DNA from: Cristatella mucedo
Lineage: Eukaryota; Bryozoa; Phylactolaemata; Cristatellidae
NCBI GenBank assembly: GCA_009760855.2
Contig: WPIO01000001.1
Coordinates: forward strand, 24,321,001 to 24,385,000
Direction: 5' to 3'
DNA length: 64,000 nucleotides
This document shows, in pieces, positions 47,986 through 60,672 of this stretch. The position numbers were made by a program, and so were the translations under genes. Position 1 is the stretch's first letter; each line of letters starts with the position of its first letter. The notes under the pieces are model-generated. The model searched no databases. It was not told the origin of the DNA and saw only the letters and a program-made list of their open reading frames with translations.

Positions 47986-48839
47986 AAATCGAATATTTGT
48001 GGGCAAGCATTGACATTATGTCATGAAGTAATGCACGTCCCTTAGTTTGCTGGCTGTGAGCAAAATCGCCACAGTCTCAGAGTCTTGTTTTATGCTTTCA
48101 AGAATTTACAGCAATGGCTTTTGGTCATTCGTATGCAAACACAAGCCTATATCGACAGAGGCCGCCGCGATGACCGCAGCGACGAGATAAGCGTGCGACA
48201 TCTGCCAGCTAGCCATTGTTTCGATGCACGACAATTGTCTGGGCTGAGGAGCGAAGTCGCTCGATTTATCGCTAGCTAGCTATACCCTCCAGCTGCTCCT
48301 AGGTTAAGCACATATTGGCTTTAGGGCAGCCGGCTTACTTCTGGTTCAACGGGCAGCCGGCTAGTAATAGAGCCGGCTGCTAATAACCGCCTACGCCCGA
48401 TCAGAAGGAGGCACGGCCGGGAGCACTCGGTGTTTTTCGGTCTAACTCTTTCTCTTGCAACCTCAGTTCGTCAGAAAAGAAAGCATGACCACAACAATGA
48501 AAGTGAATGAGGCGACAGCCTGAAGTGCAGTGCTCTCAGCCAGCACTTAGCATTGACCTGATAGGCTAGTAGCTACAGCTGACCGCAAGAATGCCAGACT
48601 CGGCCAGCAGACTAGCCCTTCTATCTTGATGTCGGGCACAGCGGCCCGACTGAAGAGGCAGGGAAGACAAAAGACAGGGATGCGGGCTCTGCCAGCTGAC
48701 GATTGACTGACCAGCCAGTGCTGAGCCTGGCGAGGCTGGACAGAAGCAGCGGTCGTGCCGCATGGCGTCCGATGGCGACAAGGGATTCGGCGGTGGGTTA
48801 TTTGGAGCCAGACCCCCTAGATAAAGTCGTTTTAGGGCT

Positions 48840-49625
48840 TTATCAGTCCAGGCATTCTAGTGCAAAAAGGTCGAATTTTAAAGAGACCTCTATTGAACGG
48901 CAATGCTTTCTCACGCTCCTTCTGCTTGGACTTCAAGGTGGCTACGCCAAATATCCGCACTTTTTATGTCTGTGAGATGGCTTCGCTGATGCTCTTCATT
49001 ACCGAAAGAAAGACTGGCCAGAGCGAACACATCTTGTGCCTGGGAGTGACGACGTCTCAGAGCCTCCTCTGGTCGACAGCAAGACAGTGCTACTTCCCCC
49101 CTTGCACATACAGCTTGGACTCATGAAAAACTATGTTAAGGCTCCGAACCAAGATGGGGATACTTTTAAGTACTTACAAGAAAAGGTCTCTCAATTTAGC
49201 AAGGCAAATATCAAAGCTGGGATTTTTGTTGGTTCGCAAATCGTAGAATTGTTCGAAACACACAGATTACACAAAAATGGCTAGATTAGATTGCAGGCAT
49301 GGAATGGATTCAAGTCTGTCGTAGGGAACTTTCTCGGCAATCGCAAGTCTGCTGACTGCGAGCGAATCGCTGAAAATATAACTCGACAATACGTGGCACT
49401 TGGAAGCAGAATGAGTGTTAAGCTAAATTTCCAAATTCTCAACTTGACTATTTCCCATCAAACTTGAGAGCTTTCTGCGAGAAACAGGTTGAGAGGTTCC
49501 ATCAGGACATATATGAAATGGAGCGTGGATATCAAGGCCATCTGGAATGTTAACATGATGGCCGATTACTGATGGAGCCTAAAGCTCCACAATCCAGCTG
49601 CTGAGCATAGCACAAAGTGGAGAGA
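48840..49625 (+). pseudogene. Decayed copy of a repeat-borne protein family (LPPLHI-x-LGLMK type)
   Basis: One frame reads GLQGGYAKYPHFLCL, a stop where the family has Trp (TGA), then DGFADALHYRKKDWPERTH, LLPPLHIQLGLMKNYVKA, FKYLQEK and IKAGIFVGSQI. After a stop it continues as AWNGFKSVVGNFLGNRKSA, then with frameshifts ERFHQDIYEMERGYQG. I recognise this motif order from multi-copy uncharacterised proteins in hydra, aphid and other invertebrate genomes. They are probably carried by a transposon; I know no assigned function. This copy is broken by at least one nonsense change and frameshifts. Confidence 0.7.
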
Positions 49626-50099
49626 GGGGCAGTTTAAAAGAATCTGACTAAATGAATGAAATTAAGTTTAAATAGTGCATAACCTAGATGGTATTGTTAT
49701 TAAGTGCTTGTAAAAATTATGTATTGCATGTGAAAGTATTGTAAAATAAAAATGCAAATTGCTAAAATCCTGACATGCCAGGTTAAAACGAGTTACAGAT
49801 TCTGAAAGAGCATCCCAAAATTTACTTGAATCACCTATTAGATGGAAAGCAACCAACAACAAGTTTTTATTTGTAGGACATTGTCATAATAATAGAAATA
49901 GGTCGGTCGTACTGCTCGTTTAGAGAACTTAATCGCTATCCACGTAATTTGCAACCTGCTGCAAGATAATCAGCACCGAAAGGTTAGTGTCATGTACGGT
50001 ATCATAAATGCAAAATCAAAAGTATACTGAGATCAGCATGCTAAAACATGATGATAATCATGGCCACCTGCTTAGTAAAATGTATGGTTTGTAATTTGC

Positions 50100-50500
50100 A
50101 CTGCATCACGCACAGTTATTCACGCAAAACACAGAGAAGGGAACAAAAAACTGACAATTTCCTACGGTGAAGAAAGAGCTTTGTCTTGACTGATCTGTGC
50201 GGTCGAAACAGATATGCCTTGAGCTGAGACTTACAGGATGCAAGGTGGTGACCTTTCCCGGAAGTGGGTTCCAGACTTTTGGTGCATGCGAGCTGAAGGC
50301 TCGATCACTGAAAGATTTCGATGTAATGCTCGGCACCACGAGATGCACTTTTGCTCAATAGCAGATGGTGCGAAAGCACACTGGGTGAGTAAGAAGGTAG
50401 GATAGATGATCGGTGCTTTAAACAAAAGACGACGATGTTCACAAGTAGCTAAGATTTATAAACATGGGGAGGTGAGACCTGAAGTATCCGGTCGCATCTG
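50100..50500 (-). mobile_element. LINE fragment, divergent
   Basis: Reverse strand encodes KSFSDRAFSSHAPKVWNPLP and adjacent remains, equivalent to [20 protein letters not shown] of family A; upstream text is faint. It belongs to family A or a relative. Confidence 0.6.
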
Positions 50501-50525
50501 GCACAAAAGACAGCCCCTTAGTATT

Positions 50526-50672
50526 CGCAAAGGTTATGTGCTCGCTCTTCACGAATTGGGTCATGGATTCGAATCCTGCAGTTGGCGATCCTTTATTGCC
50601 AACTGTAAGCGGTAGTGATAGCTATTAAGGCTCTTCTGCTACTACCTAAATGAGGCTTGTTAATCGGCTAAT
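50526..50672 (+). mobile_element. SINE 1 copy
   Basis: Head ends GGATTCGAATCCTGCAGTTGG; body GATCCTTTATTGCCAACTGT; 3' end GAGGCTTGTTAATCGGCTAA. Same subfamily as the copy at 45309. Confidence 0.78.
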
Positions 50673-51659
50673 TAAAATTAAATAAAAAGTAATAACCACG
50701 GCCATAGAAAGGGCAATAGAGCCAAACGCAAACTACTAGAAAGGAATTGCAGTACATTAAATAAATTTCTAGCTGCTGTGGATGTGTCTACGGTATTACG
50801 GCTAATTGGCGATAAGCATCCGTACACCTTCAATGGGGCCAAGTCCGTTTTCTCACTTATCGACAGAGGCCACGAAAATGTGCAGCCAAGAATATCGACA
50901 TTAGATAGGTTGGATATGCAACTGCAATATTTACTGTATAGAGCTCCGAGCTGCGAGACTACAATGTGCGGGAACCTTCTAGAGAGACCTACTAGAGAAA
51001 GCTCGAAGTAGGCACTTTCAAAAAACTTGGTCCTACTAATTGGAAGTCAAAGCCTTATCTTCTACTTTCTGAGTAGACGCCTTGTCGTATGAAATCACCT
51101 ATGGACCTGAGATTGTCTTAAGGCTAACATCATAAGGACATCCACAGTACACCTTTCCACAATAATCGTGAGTTCGAACGAAAACCAAAATACCGGAATA
51201 TAACGTCAGCCAGACTATGAGGGCACCGAGATTACTAGCGGTTCTAGAATTACAGCCTATAGAATCCGGATATGCAACGTATAGCAATTCGTCAATTGTG
51301 CTCTGCACTTCGAGCAAGGCAGCTGTGTTTTAATCTTGAAATTTAGCTTTATACTACGGCAGATACTGTACACTAGTGCCTCTCTCAGTGGTTATGGAAT
51401 ACACCGTCCTAGGCAAACGACATGGACTTGATATGCTGAGGTATAGGCGCTCTTAAATGCTGCAGTGTTCCGCTACCCATTTCACCGCCCCCTACCCTAA
51501 TTTCACCGGCGCTACCCTAATTTACCCGACGTGATAAGACCAGGGCAACGTGTGCGTTCATTAAACGAGGTCGTAGCGGCGTCTCAATTTCAAGACGTTC
51601 GCGATTCCGGCTACACTATCTTTCGAATTTCTTGTTCTTTGTCCAGCTAGTAAGTGGTA

Positions 51660-52260
51660 AGTTGCCAAAATGGTGCTGGTGGTAATTGATTACTGCCCGG
51701 CAGCAATCTCAGCTTCATATCTGACGCTTCTGACGTTCTCTTGAATTCTCTTGACACTGGGAATCGCCGTCGCATCATTCTACGTGCTTTTAATGTCCAC
51801 TTTAATTACCCATCTGATCCGATCTTTTCCAACATGCTTTCACTATCGGAGTCCATCTTTCTCTGTGCTCACATTCAAGACCCTGCACATATAAAAGGAC
51901 ACGTTTGATCAAATTCTCTCCCTCGATCGCACCCTATCGACCCCCTATCATCACCACTTTCGGCAAGTCGGATCTTATATGGATTTCGTTCTCCTGGAAA
52001 GCGATTCCCTTTCGACGTTAAAAGTCACGTGGTTTTACCAAGTCGAGTCAAGAAATCCGAAGTCTCTTGACATTGACTCTGTCCGCAGCAGACTTGCATC
52101 ATCTGTCCTTCTATTTGACCATTCCTTTGACCTTCCCTCCTCGATGCGATGCTACAACTCGACGCAAGCCAACGTCATTGATGAGTTATACAACATCTGA
52201 CTAAACGTCAGGTCCGTCCCACCCGGATGCCCTTAGGTTCACGACTGACACTAAATAGCA
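51660..52260 (+). mobile_element. LINE 5' fragment (endonuclease end)
   Basis: Frames read RRIILRAFNVHFNYPSDPIF (relic of the GDFNxHxxxPxDP endonuclease motif), and further on SLDIDSVRSRLASSVLLFDH, then YNSTQANVIDELYNI, which matches the linker between endonuclease and RT in L2/CR1-like LINEs. This is the only 5'-region LINE piece found. Broken by stops and frameshifts. Confidence 0.6.
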
Positions 52261-54136
52261 AGAAACCCAAATATGGCTATTTGCTATTTCTTAATCTGCA
52301 ATAACACAGAACGAAAATCGGAATTTTTAGAAGTGCTGCTACTTTCTCCTGAACTGCCATCGTTGTCATACTTTTCCCCTGACGCTTGCTTCTGTCTCAA
52401 TGTTTTTGCTACTGCTCTCGAATACTAACAGTTTGCACTAGCCTTTCGTGGTTACTCAGCTTGCTGCCGTTTTTCTAACTTGCTGCCCAGTTTCTGCCTT
52501 GTATGGATTAGGCGAGACTAGGCCAGCTTGCTAGATTACAGTATCATTGATGACCCTTGTTATTTTGTTATTGCAGCTATCAGAAATGATGACGTTATCG
52601 TTGGCGCTAAACAGAGAGTTCAGTGTAGATACGAGATGTCAGGAAAGCAGGAGACCGGGATAATCACGTCGAGTCAAGAACTTAAGTGGGCCATAGTGTC
52701 AAAACAGCATTGACTGCTTGTATGTACCCGTACAATGGGCTGCGATTTCACTTGCGTGTTAAAATAATATTATTAATAAAAGCAGCTTTAGCAAATTGTA
52801 GGTGGCTAAGCGAATAGCTGGTTTCAAATACCGTGATCAGAAAGGTCCATTTGACGAGGTTCCATAAACAGTAATGATGCCAACCCATCTGGATCTATGG
52901 ATCTCATCTAACCATACGATAGTCAGGTCTGTTAGCTAGTCCGTCCCTGACGTCACATTTACATTGAGCCTTTCGTGCTATATTTACAGTCATTTAACAA
53001 GGGCGGAGCAAGGCTGCTGAATGGCATGCTCTAGACGCTGCAAGAAAGAGACGTTCCCGCCAGCAGCAGCGCCGGAGAGACTGGGGAAGTAGCAGAAGCG
53101 CGGCGAATTCGCGAGTCAAATTTTCTCCCGCTTCAAGCGCGGTGAAAACTAGCCGTTATTGATGGCAGCACTTATTTTACAGTGTGGGATGCGAGATGGC
53201 GGTCACTTGGGTTGCGCTGAGATGTATTTTCGGCGTCGTCGCGGTCGCGCGTGAGGACCGCAAATATTCCTCTCAGTCGGGAGCAGCAACGACGACGAGC
53301 GGCCGAACCGTGACGTAGCAAGTCCATAGCCATAGCCATTGCGTAGAGAAGTTTATTCGACAGTGACGGACGGAGGGCTGCGGGCGTTCAGTAGCGGCCT
53401 GGAGCAACTTTCGTACGGCGCACGCACCGACTCCTTGCTCCGGTGCATGGCTTCGGCTTCGATACTGCCTTGGCCAGAGACTGTCGAATGCTCGGCTCCC
53501 TTGCCCTTACGATTCGCGAAGGATGAATATCAATCATCACGATCTGGCTGATTTAGCATGGCGCCGTTTCCGTGCAATAACGTTGTTCTACACGACTAAT
53601 TATTGCTGAAACAGAAGCGTTTGCTAAGCCGCAGGCTCGATGCATGAGCGGTAGAATGCAGTTTTCGGCTCGGCTCTGGCGACGCAATGCATGTTGGCTG
53701 CCTGCTGCGTCTTGATGCAAAAAATGGCAAGATCCCATCGTCACGCCCTTCATAAGCTCTCTGCGATAATAGGGCTAAGGGTTTATATGCACTCCGTTAC
53801 CTTGCCACGCACGTAAGCTGCATCTTTACTTGGATATCGCTGCTCTATAGAATGGCAGCGGCTTACGGAAACCAGCGGCTGAGAACAACCAATCAGAACG
53901 GCGCTTTTCAGAGCGAATCGCAGCGAGGACCAATCCTAGCTGAGCCGTGTCCGAATCCTACGGGAAAAAGTATTCCCTGTGCGAAAAAGATCCTAGCGAC
54001 GGCCGCCCGCCGCAAATTTGAGATACTGAAAGGCAGGGAAGGATTGCTTAATGCTCAATGCAATGCAACAGGGCTGGCAAACAATCGGCAATCTGTGTTT
54101 CTGAGCAATGGAATTTGTTTCCGGTTCCCAATTTAT
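52261..54136. other. No gene recognised; CpG-rich stretch
   Basis: 53030-53560 is CpG-rich with short frames. Nothing resembles a known exon. A unidirectional promoter is possible but unsupported. Confidence 0.5.
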
Positions 54137-54220
54137 GGGTAATAATAATAATAATAATGCACGTGATAAAGCGCCCTCAGAGAACTCAGTCTCTTTCTAG
54201 GCGCTTTACATTTGCTGAAC
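54137..54220 (-). mobile_element. LINE family A-type tail
   Basis: Reverse strand TGTAAAGCGCCTAGAAAGAG, GTTCTCTGAGGGCGCTTTAT, (ATT)n. Almost identical to the tail at 61840-61890. Confidence 0.75.
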
Positions 54221-54938
54221 TCCTTATAAGTGAGCAAGGCTAGCTTGAAGATTACACTGTGTGTGCGCTTACAGACTCTAGGAGTTCATGAGCTTAAGGG
54301 AATGGGCCACTGGGTTTCAGAACTCCAAACTCTACTGGATACCCCGAATGATTGGCCGATGGCCGACTGCCGCCAGGCCTCTCCTCCAGCCATCTTCATT
54401 CAGCCATTCACCCAGCATTCCTGAAGCTGCCTCGTTTGGCCCAGCTCGACCGCCGCCGCCGAGGTCACTCGGCCGCCGCGGTGGCCTATTTCGCTACACC
54501 GATACCGTCGGCAATCGAACTGCCCGTTCGTATTTGAAGTCGTGCTTTCTCCCATGACAAGTTCCACTTGCCCCGAGGGGACAAGAGCAAAACCGAGTTC
54601 GCTAGCCGTGCGCCGTACCTGTCCTAAGAGACTTTTTCGTGTCAAGCTGAACCTAGGGCTCCCAGCGGCGCGTAGAGAGTGGAGAGAAGCTCCAGCACTC
54701 ATAGTGGTTCGCGTCGCGGAATCGATGTCATGGCACTTGTCGTCTGACCTCTTGAGTCCAAGCGTATCAGTGCGAAGCTGGCACGACCACTCCATATTGA
54801 GAGCGAACGCGATTTCGATGCCCATGCAAAGTACACTTTTAGTCTTTGGTCGCCTGACATATCTGTCCTTCGTACTTACTTCCTTCCCTACTTCGTGATC
54901 CCTCCTCCTATCATTCTCCCTCTCGCCAGTATGCACAC

Positions 54939-54940
<2 letters not shown>

Positions 54941-55018
<78 letters not shown>
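54941..55018. repeat. (TA)n-(TG)n-(TA)n microsatellite
   Basis: Two TA blocks flank a central GTGTGTGTGTG; total about 78 bp, followed by GAGAGAGAG. Confidence 0.97.
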
Positions 55019-55019
<1 letters not shown>

Positions 55020-55449
55020 TAGAGAGAGAGTGAAGTCCCGGTTTACGAACCTAATCCATTCCCGGATTGGATTCCTATACCGAGTCCTTTCCGGATCGTT
55101 CGTAACCCCTGATCGTGATTTCCCACCGGGTGCTATCAGAAAACTTTTAATTCGATCCAGTGCCCCCTCAAAATATCGTTTCTGCTTTAAGAAAAATGGA
55201 AAAACCTAACACCTATCCATATTTAAAATGCTAGGCATTCAGGGGAGAATGTGGAAGAAGGTTAATAAGATTTGGAGGATTATGAAGATTTTAAAAATTT
55301 TCGCATCACTTCGTAAAGCTCATTCGCAGCATCATATAGTTTTTTTTTCTCTGGTTTTTATTCATCGGATTTTTCGAAGATCCTTCCACTGGATGCGAAA
55401 ATTGTGGCTGGGCTACCGAAAAAAGCCATTAGGCCACTGCAGCTCGTGA

Positions 55450-55548
55450 TATTAATAATAATTACTATAATAATACACTTGATAAAGCACTCTCAGAGAA
55501 ATCAATCTCTTTCTACACACTTTCCATTTGCTGCAAGGCTAGTAAAAA
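55450..55548 (-). mobile_element. LINE family A-type tail
   Basis: Reverse-oriented tail with (ATT)-type end at 55450-55480 and CTCTGAGAGTGCTTTATCAAG. It directly abuts a LINE B copy starting at about 55550. Confidence 0.65.
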
Positions 55549-56104
55549 AATCCCAGAGCTTTGACCACGTGTCTCCTTTTTAGAAAGAGCTGCAAGGGCT
55601 CCCATTCGATCGACGGATACAGAGTAAAGCTCTTACGCTGACCAACAAGGCCTACCATGGTTTGACTCATTCATATCTAGTTGAATTGCTGCACCAGTTT
55701 CAGCCTCCTCGTGCCCTCAGGTCCTGTATAGAGAATATATTAGCTGTTCTATTCCTCAGCTTAAAGACCGTTTGCGACAGAAGCTTTTGCTCTGCAGGTC
55801 CTAGACTGTGGCACTCACTTACATGATTCTTACGCAACGAAAACTACTCTTCTGTTACCAACTGTGGCACATTCTTTCGAGCGGTCCTGCGCTGCTACTA
55901 TCATGCTACTCATTACTCCAACTGCCCTCCTGAACCAGCAATGCTTCTCACTTTCTCTATGTTAAGTGAGATGAAGTCTGTTGGCTACCGAATCCTTACT
56001 AAAAGCCGCTTAGGCTTTCAGTGGGCTATGGAAAACTCCTGCGTAGCAGCCACTTAGTCTGGGCGGCTTTGTAGAGTTACAGACGAAGATACATGGCATT
56101 ACGT
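55549..56104 (+). mobile_element. LINE family B copy with RT C-terminal remains
   Basis: Reads LKELQGLPFDRRIQSKALTL, NKAYHGLTHSYLVELLHQFQ, PPRALRS, LKTVCDRSFCSAGPRLWHSL, with frameshifts. This is the LxWLPVxxRIxFK...LKTxGDRAF...LWNSLP region. The family B 3' UTR and an ACATGGCATTACG tail follow. Confidence 0.75.
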
Positions 56105-56255
56105 TGTGCTAAAAGCTTCAAGTGTACGAGCGTTTCAAGAAGCTTTGTGCTACTTTAATGTTACTCACTTCCTTGAATGGCCGTCTGACCCTGCTATGCT
56201 TCTCACTTCCTCTTTGTTTCGTGAGATTAAATCTGTTGGCTACCGCATGTGTCCG
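56105..56255 (+). mobile_element. LINE family B 3' UTR fragment
   Basis: Repeats the family B words TGCTACTTTAATGTTACTCA, CTGCTATGCTTCTCACTTCC and AAATCTGTTGGCTACCGC immediately after the tail of the previous copy; truncated before its own tail. Confidence 0.55.
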
Positions 56256-57126
56256 GCGACTTGTGTGTGCGCCACCGATTTAACCAAACCAACCAAAAGC
56301 AAGTATGCCGATAGTAGCAGAAATACGGCAGCGATGAAGAGCGCTCATACCTAAAACATACAAAATCCGTATCCATAACGTAGACGAGTCTATTTGACAG
56401 CAGCGGATGGCTACAGGCACTCAACACCTGCCCTAGCGTACACCGGCTGCTCCGTGGCGGAGAGCTCAAATTATACCAAATGCCGAGTCCGGAGTCGCAA
56501 CTGATTGCCTATCTTACGGCACCGGCTTGAATGCGTCCTCGGCCATAGATTATCGCATAATCGGTTCCCTAGTAGTTACAATTCAGGAGCCACGAATAAT
56601 TATCATCTGCCTTGGTCTTTTAAGCGTAACAATGTCGTGTTGTGATTCCGACAACTTAGTTTGGTCTTTAGCAACCGTGTTCTTATGCATTAACCCACTC
56701 TTATTTCAGTCACTGACTGATGGAAACCAACACGTAGCACACTTTTTGTTCCTTGGAAGTAAGCATTATTTCCTTATTGTCTAGGCCTCAGAATTATTGA
56801 AAATGTCCATTATTAGCCCCACTAAGTTGAGTGCGTGACCAGGACAGATAAATTTAAAATTCGCTCTTTTCCTTGAGAAAATGACTAGTTTGCGACTTTT
56901 ATTTCACATTTAGTCAGAAAAAGCAAAACACGAATCAAAATTAACATACATTATACCGAGGTTATACAAAAATTACCACAGACTAATTATAAGTGAGGGA
57001 ATTTCGTGATTTACAATTACATTGTAAATAACTGTTATGAGTGGGCCCCCAAACGTAGTCCGAGATCATATTTTCGTTACATGATCGTTCTTAGGTAGCG
57101 GCGTTCAAAGTCCAGTAAATCCTGGT

Positions 57127-58650
57127 CTAATAGTTTGCCCTACTTCTCCGACTAAGTCCCCGTGTTGTCTTCAAATTTATTAAAGATGAGCACCAATGAT
57201 GTGGACTTAACAAAGATATGCTGCAGCCCGTTGTGCGGCAGCTCTTCAAAATAGTCTCAACTAGCTCCAAATAGCTTCCCGCCTTGTCATTTCCCAGGAG
57301 GCCGCGAGCCACTGCGATGAAGCTGTTCCAAGCCGTCTCCTTCTTACTAGTGAGGTTCTTGGGGAATTCATGGCAATTAATAATCCTCTTTATTGTAATC
57401 CCACATTGACATTGGCTCTAACCTTTGCCGCAGACAGCGCTGGGAAGAAGCTTCGAAGTACTCGAATGCTGCCGACTCCTCATCTAGAGCTGTGAAAAAT
57501 GGTTCCAAAGGCCCAATTTGATGCGAAGTGGTTGCATCGTTCCAGGGGCACTCACTTGACATGTCTTGCTCACTCAGTGCACAGGGAACTCTGTCCGCTG
57601 CGGCCAGTCGCTGGCCTCATGTTGCTTAGTGTGCTTCCCAAGGGCAGAGATTCCTGGGAAACTTGGTAGAATCGTTTTGGCGATCCGTCAGGAGTGCCGC
57701 CGTTTTGAAGTCTTCGGAGATCTTCTAGCCAAACCCATCATAAAAAATGCTAGATGATTTAACAACCTTTTTGTTGAGCGACAGAGGAGCCTTTACGGCT
57801 ATCACCTCCGCTTGCAGCGGCAATATAGGATCGCCCACCGCTGGAATCGAACCCACGGCGTCGGGACCGAGGTTGTGACGAGCAACAGCCTTGCCTAGTG
57901 TGCCGTCACACCTCAAGGCGTCCAGGTCATGATGCCTTTGTGATCCCCTTTGAGGTGCGTCGGTGGAGCCAGAGGAAGAGCCGGTACTCGATCCCGTCAT
58001 GGAGTGTCACGTGTTCGAGGCTCACATACGAGCTGTCAATGAAGAGGCACGACTCATTGTGGTTACAGACTACTCCTATTGTCTCGAGTAGACATGTCAA
58101 ATTGTGGCAGAAGCCGAGCCCATCTGAGGGTGAAGAAGCCTCAGAAAGCTTGGTGGCGATTGAGGCTTCCTCTGATCTGCGACTTGCACAATTTTTTTCC
58201 AACACGTTCCCCCTCTTCTGCCTCGACGCAAAAAGGTCATCAGCGAACTTGATGAGACTAAGATCTCTCATCAAGTCAGTGAGGCCAATTTGGTTTGTAT
58301 AGTGCGGGTTTATCTCCTCAGAGCTCCACCTCTGAAATTGTAATCTGAATCTACTTCCGGCTTCTTCACTCTCTGACATGCTGTTCTCTTCCGAAGACGG
58401 CTGATATATCTCTTAGGAGGAGTTAATACGTTACTGGGACCACAGGGCAGTGCGGCACCGGGCTGATGGACGCATGAAAGTCTGCATGTGTGATAGCAAA
58501 TGCGTTATTCCCAGTTTGACATTTGGCAGGATCCTCCACACAGAAGCAGCAGTTGGTTGAGTGGTCCATAGGTACCCCTAAATTATTTGGGTAGCAAACT
58601 TTATTGCTATGTTTACCCCTTTTGTACCAACCTATAAAAAAAATAAGCAT
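57127..58650 (-). pseudogene. Second copy of the LPPLHI-type repeat protein family, split by a SINE
   Basis: Reading down the minus strand: an N-terminal Cys motif (DHSTNCCFC, then SPVPHCPVVPV, 58650-58423); LTDLMRDLSLIKFADDLFAS; GLGFCHNLTCLLE; SCLFIDSSYVSLEHVTLHDG (58379-57927). Then a SINE 1 insertion (57750-57913). Then TKFPRNLCPWEAH, FFTALDEESAAFEYFE and FIAVARGLLGNDKAGSYLELVE (57740-57127). The motif order matches the copy at 48840-49625, and together they cover most of the family. Multiple frameshifts and the SINE make it a dead copy. Confidence 0.7.
57750..57913 (-). mobile_element. SINE 1 copy (inside the LPPLHI-type pseudogene)
   Basis: tRNA-derived SINE, reverse orientation. B-box-like GGGTTCGATTCC precedes the diagnostic GGGCGATCC-x-ATTGCCGCTGCAAGCGG body and GCTCCTCTGTCGCT...TTTAAATCATCTAG end. 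It interrupts the repeat-protein pseudogene, so it inserted later. Confidence 0.8.
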
Positions 58651-60672
58651 TTTACTAATTAATAAATAAAATTATATCACCCTCGATTAATATATTTTAC
58701 TCGTAAGAAAGAATTGTATAATAAAATATTCCGAACAACGATTTTTGCGTTACCCTCCGGAGATTTCCTGCAGTTATCGCTGGTGAAATGCGGCGCCCAA
58801 TCAATGGCGGAGCTAGAACTTTCATATAAGGGAAAGACCGGCGAAATTCTTATCTTTGCACAATTCTTTCATCTTTCTTATCATATCTCTAGTCTTAGGG
58901 TAGGCTCGCAACATTTCTATGCAGACGGGGCTAGACCCGCAATAATGAACATTTTTCTTTTTAGAGCAAAGCACAGTGTTTATTCGACACTAGCTTGGCG
59001 GTTGCTCACCGAGTGAATTAAGACATAGTTTCGTCGTTGGCCATGCTCGAGGGGAGTGGGGCGTAGGAATAGGAGGTGGCTCTGGTCACTGCACCGCCGT
59101 AGGGGGGGGGGTGAATGCCCCCTGGCTCCGCCATAGCACCCAGAGTTTGTCCTCATCTCCCACAGTCATGCCGGAATATGCACGCCTCACACATCGTAGC
59201 ATATGTTTCCACGGACAAATATGTTTTCGCCCTTGTCTTGATGAATCGGCCGAAGACATAGCAAAATACGTCTTCCGAATGCGCTTGTAGCCTCCTGATA
59301 CGATCCCAGTAAAATACAGATATGTATCCACTTAGTTAGCTGGAACTAAATTGAACTATTGAGCTTAAGCCTCTGCACGTATACGACTGCTTATATTACT
59401 GAAATATATGAATAACGAACCTATTTTTAATTCTGATGTATTAATGCGTAGAATAGTTGATCAAAACCATCCCTCAAAGACTTTCTGTGGTGATACATTT
59501 TGCACAAACAAACTGTTTTCCAATTTAGCAGCAAACTTATAGTCAGAGCAGCTCTGACAGCAATGTTCTGTAAAGTAAGAAAATTTCAAAAACTTGTCAC
59601 TGTTTCTTTCCTAATGGCGACGTTTTATGGGGGAAAATTGCCATTTTACATTCTTTTGAGGTATATTCAATTACGAAGTAGCACTTATCCCCGAGAAAGA
59701 AAACTAAAATAAAAAGAGTACACAGCCTACTTCCCAAGTGGCATCCGTATCAATACTAGCTTCGCCAATGTTCGTCTGGGTAACTTGTTTCCCAAATAAT
59801 TGAGATTTACAGTGGCAGTGATAAAAAATTTCACGAGCACTTTGCAGAACCGAATGTGACATTTTTCGCATGCTAATTTGACTTATCCTAGTAACGAGCG
59901 TATCAGGGGGATACTGAATTGCCAAATATTATTTTGGGATATCGCGTTTCGCGTTGCACATACTTTGAAAGGGTTCAACGACAAGTGCCGCAGGTCATTT
60001 TTTAACTCCTTGCAAATTTCATTGCCGGTCCTGTGGTTCCGAGACCCTTCTCTAATGATTGCAATAAGCCGGACATAGACGTAACAATTTATGGTCCGTA
60101 GAGAGCCGGCTAGGCATAACAGATCGTCAAAGTCCGCGAAGGAGCTCGCTTCGGTACTCGACGCAGGCGTAGCGGTATTTACTGCAAAGCGCATCGGTGG
60201 TTTCGAAGCGGCGGCCCGTTAAGCTCCGGGTTGCTGGGGCGACAAAAAGAACAGTAGATACGGCATGGCGTAGACTGGCAGCGTCATGTTCCTGCTTGTA
60301 CACTCGCTTTTCAGATTGTTTGCTGCGTAATTTGTTCACACGTTAGAGAAATTCGCCGAGAGTAGGCGCTGATTGGCTTTCCGCGAAGCGCTGCGCTGCG
60401 CTGCCTCGCAGCCCCTCCTGCACTGTGCCAGAATACAATGAATGCTGCGCGTCGAGCGCTTGCTTCGCTCTCGCTCTCAGTCCCGTTTATCAGGTTGCGA
60501 GTACAGCTGCTCTATTTGAAATAAATGCGACGCACAAACCTCAGTGAGGCAGCGCCAGCTGCGACACTCATATCCATTACGCTTAGCTATTGCGTTTGCC
60601 TGACTAACGGAACATAAGCCCCTGAGCTATCGACTTTTCAAAACTGCCAAGTATCGCGGCTGCTTACGTATT
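58651..60672. other. No feature recognised
   Basis: AT-rich at 58620-58740 and 59330-59900; a GC-richer part at 60160-60500. Short frames only. Confidence 0.55.

Noticed and set aside
48340-48400. Clustered AGCCGGCT words resembling the 20-bp minisatellite unit
   Set aside because: Spacing is irregular and the second half of the unit is missing; short self-complementary words only.
53330-56560. Weak similarity between 53330-53400 and 56370-56440 (GTAGA..AGT.TATT.GACAG)
   Set aside because: Only about 45 bp aligns convincingly by eye and the flanks diverge; too little to call a repeat family.
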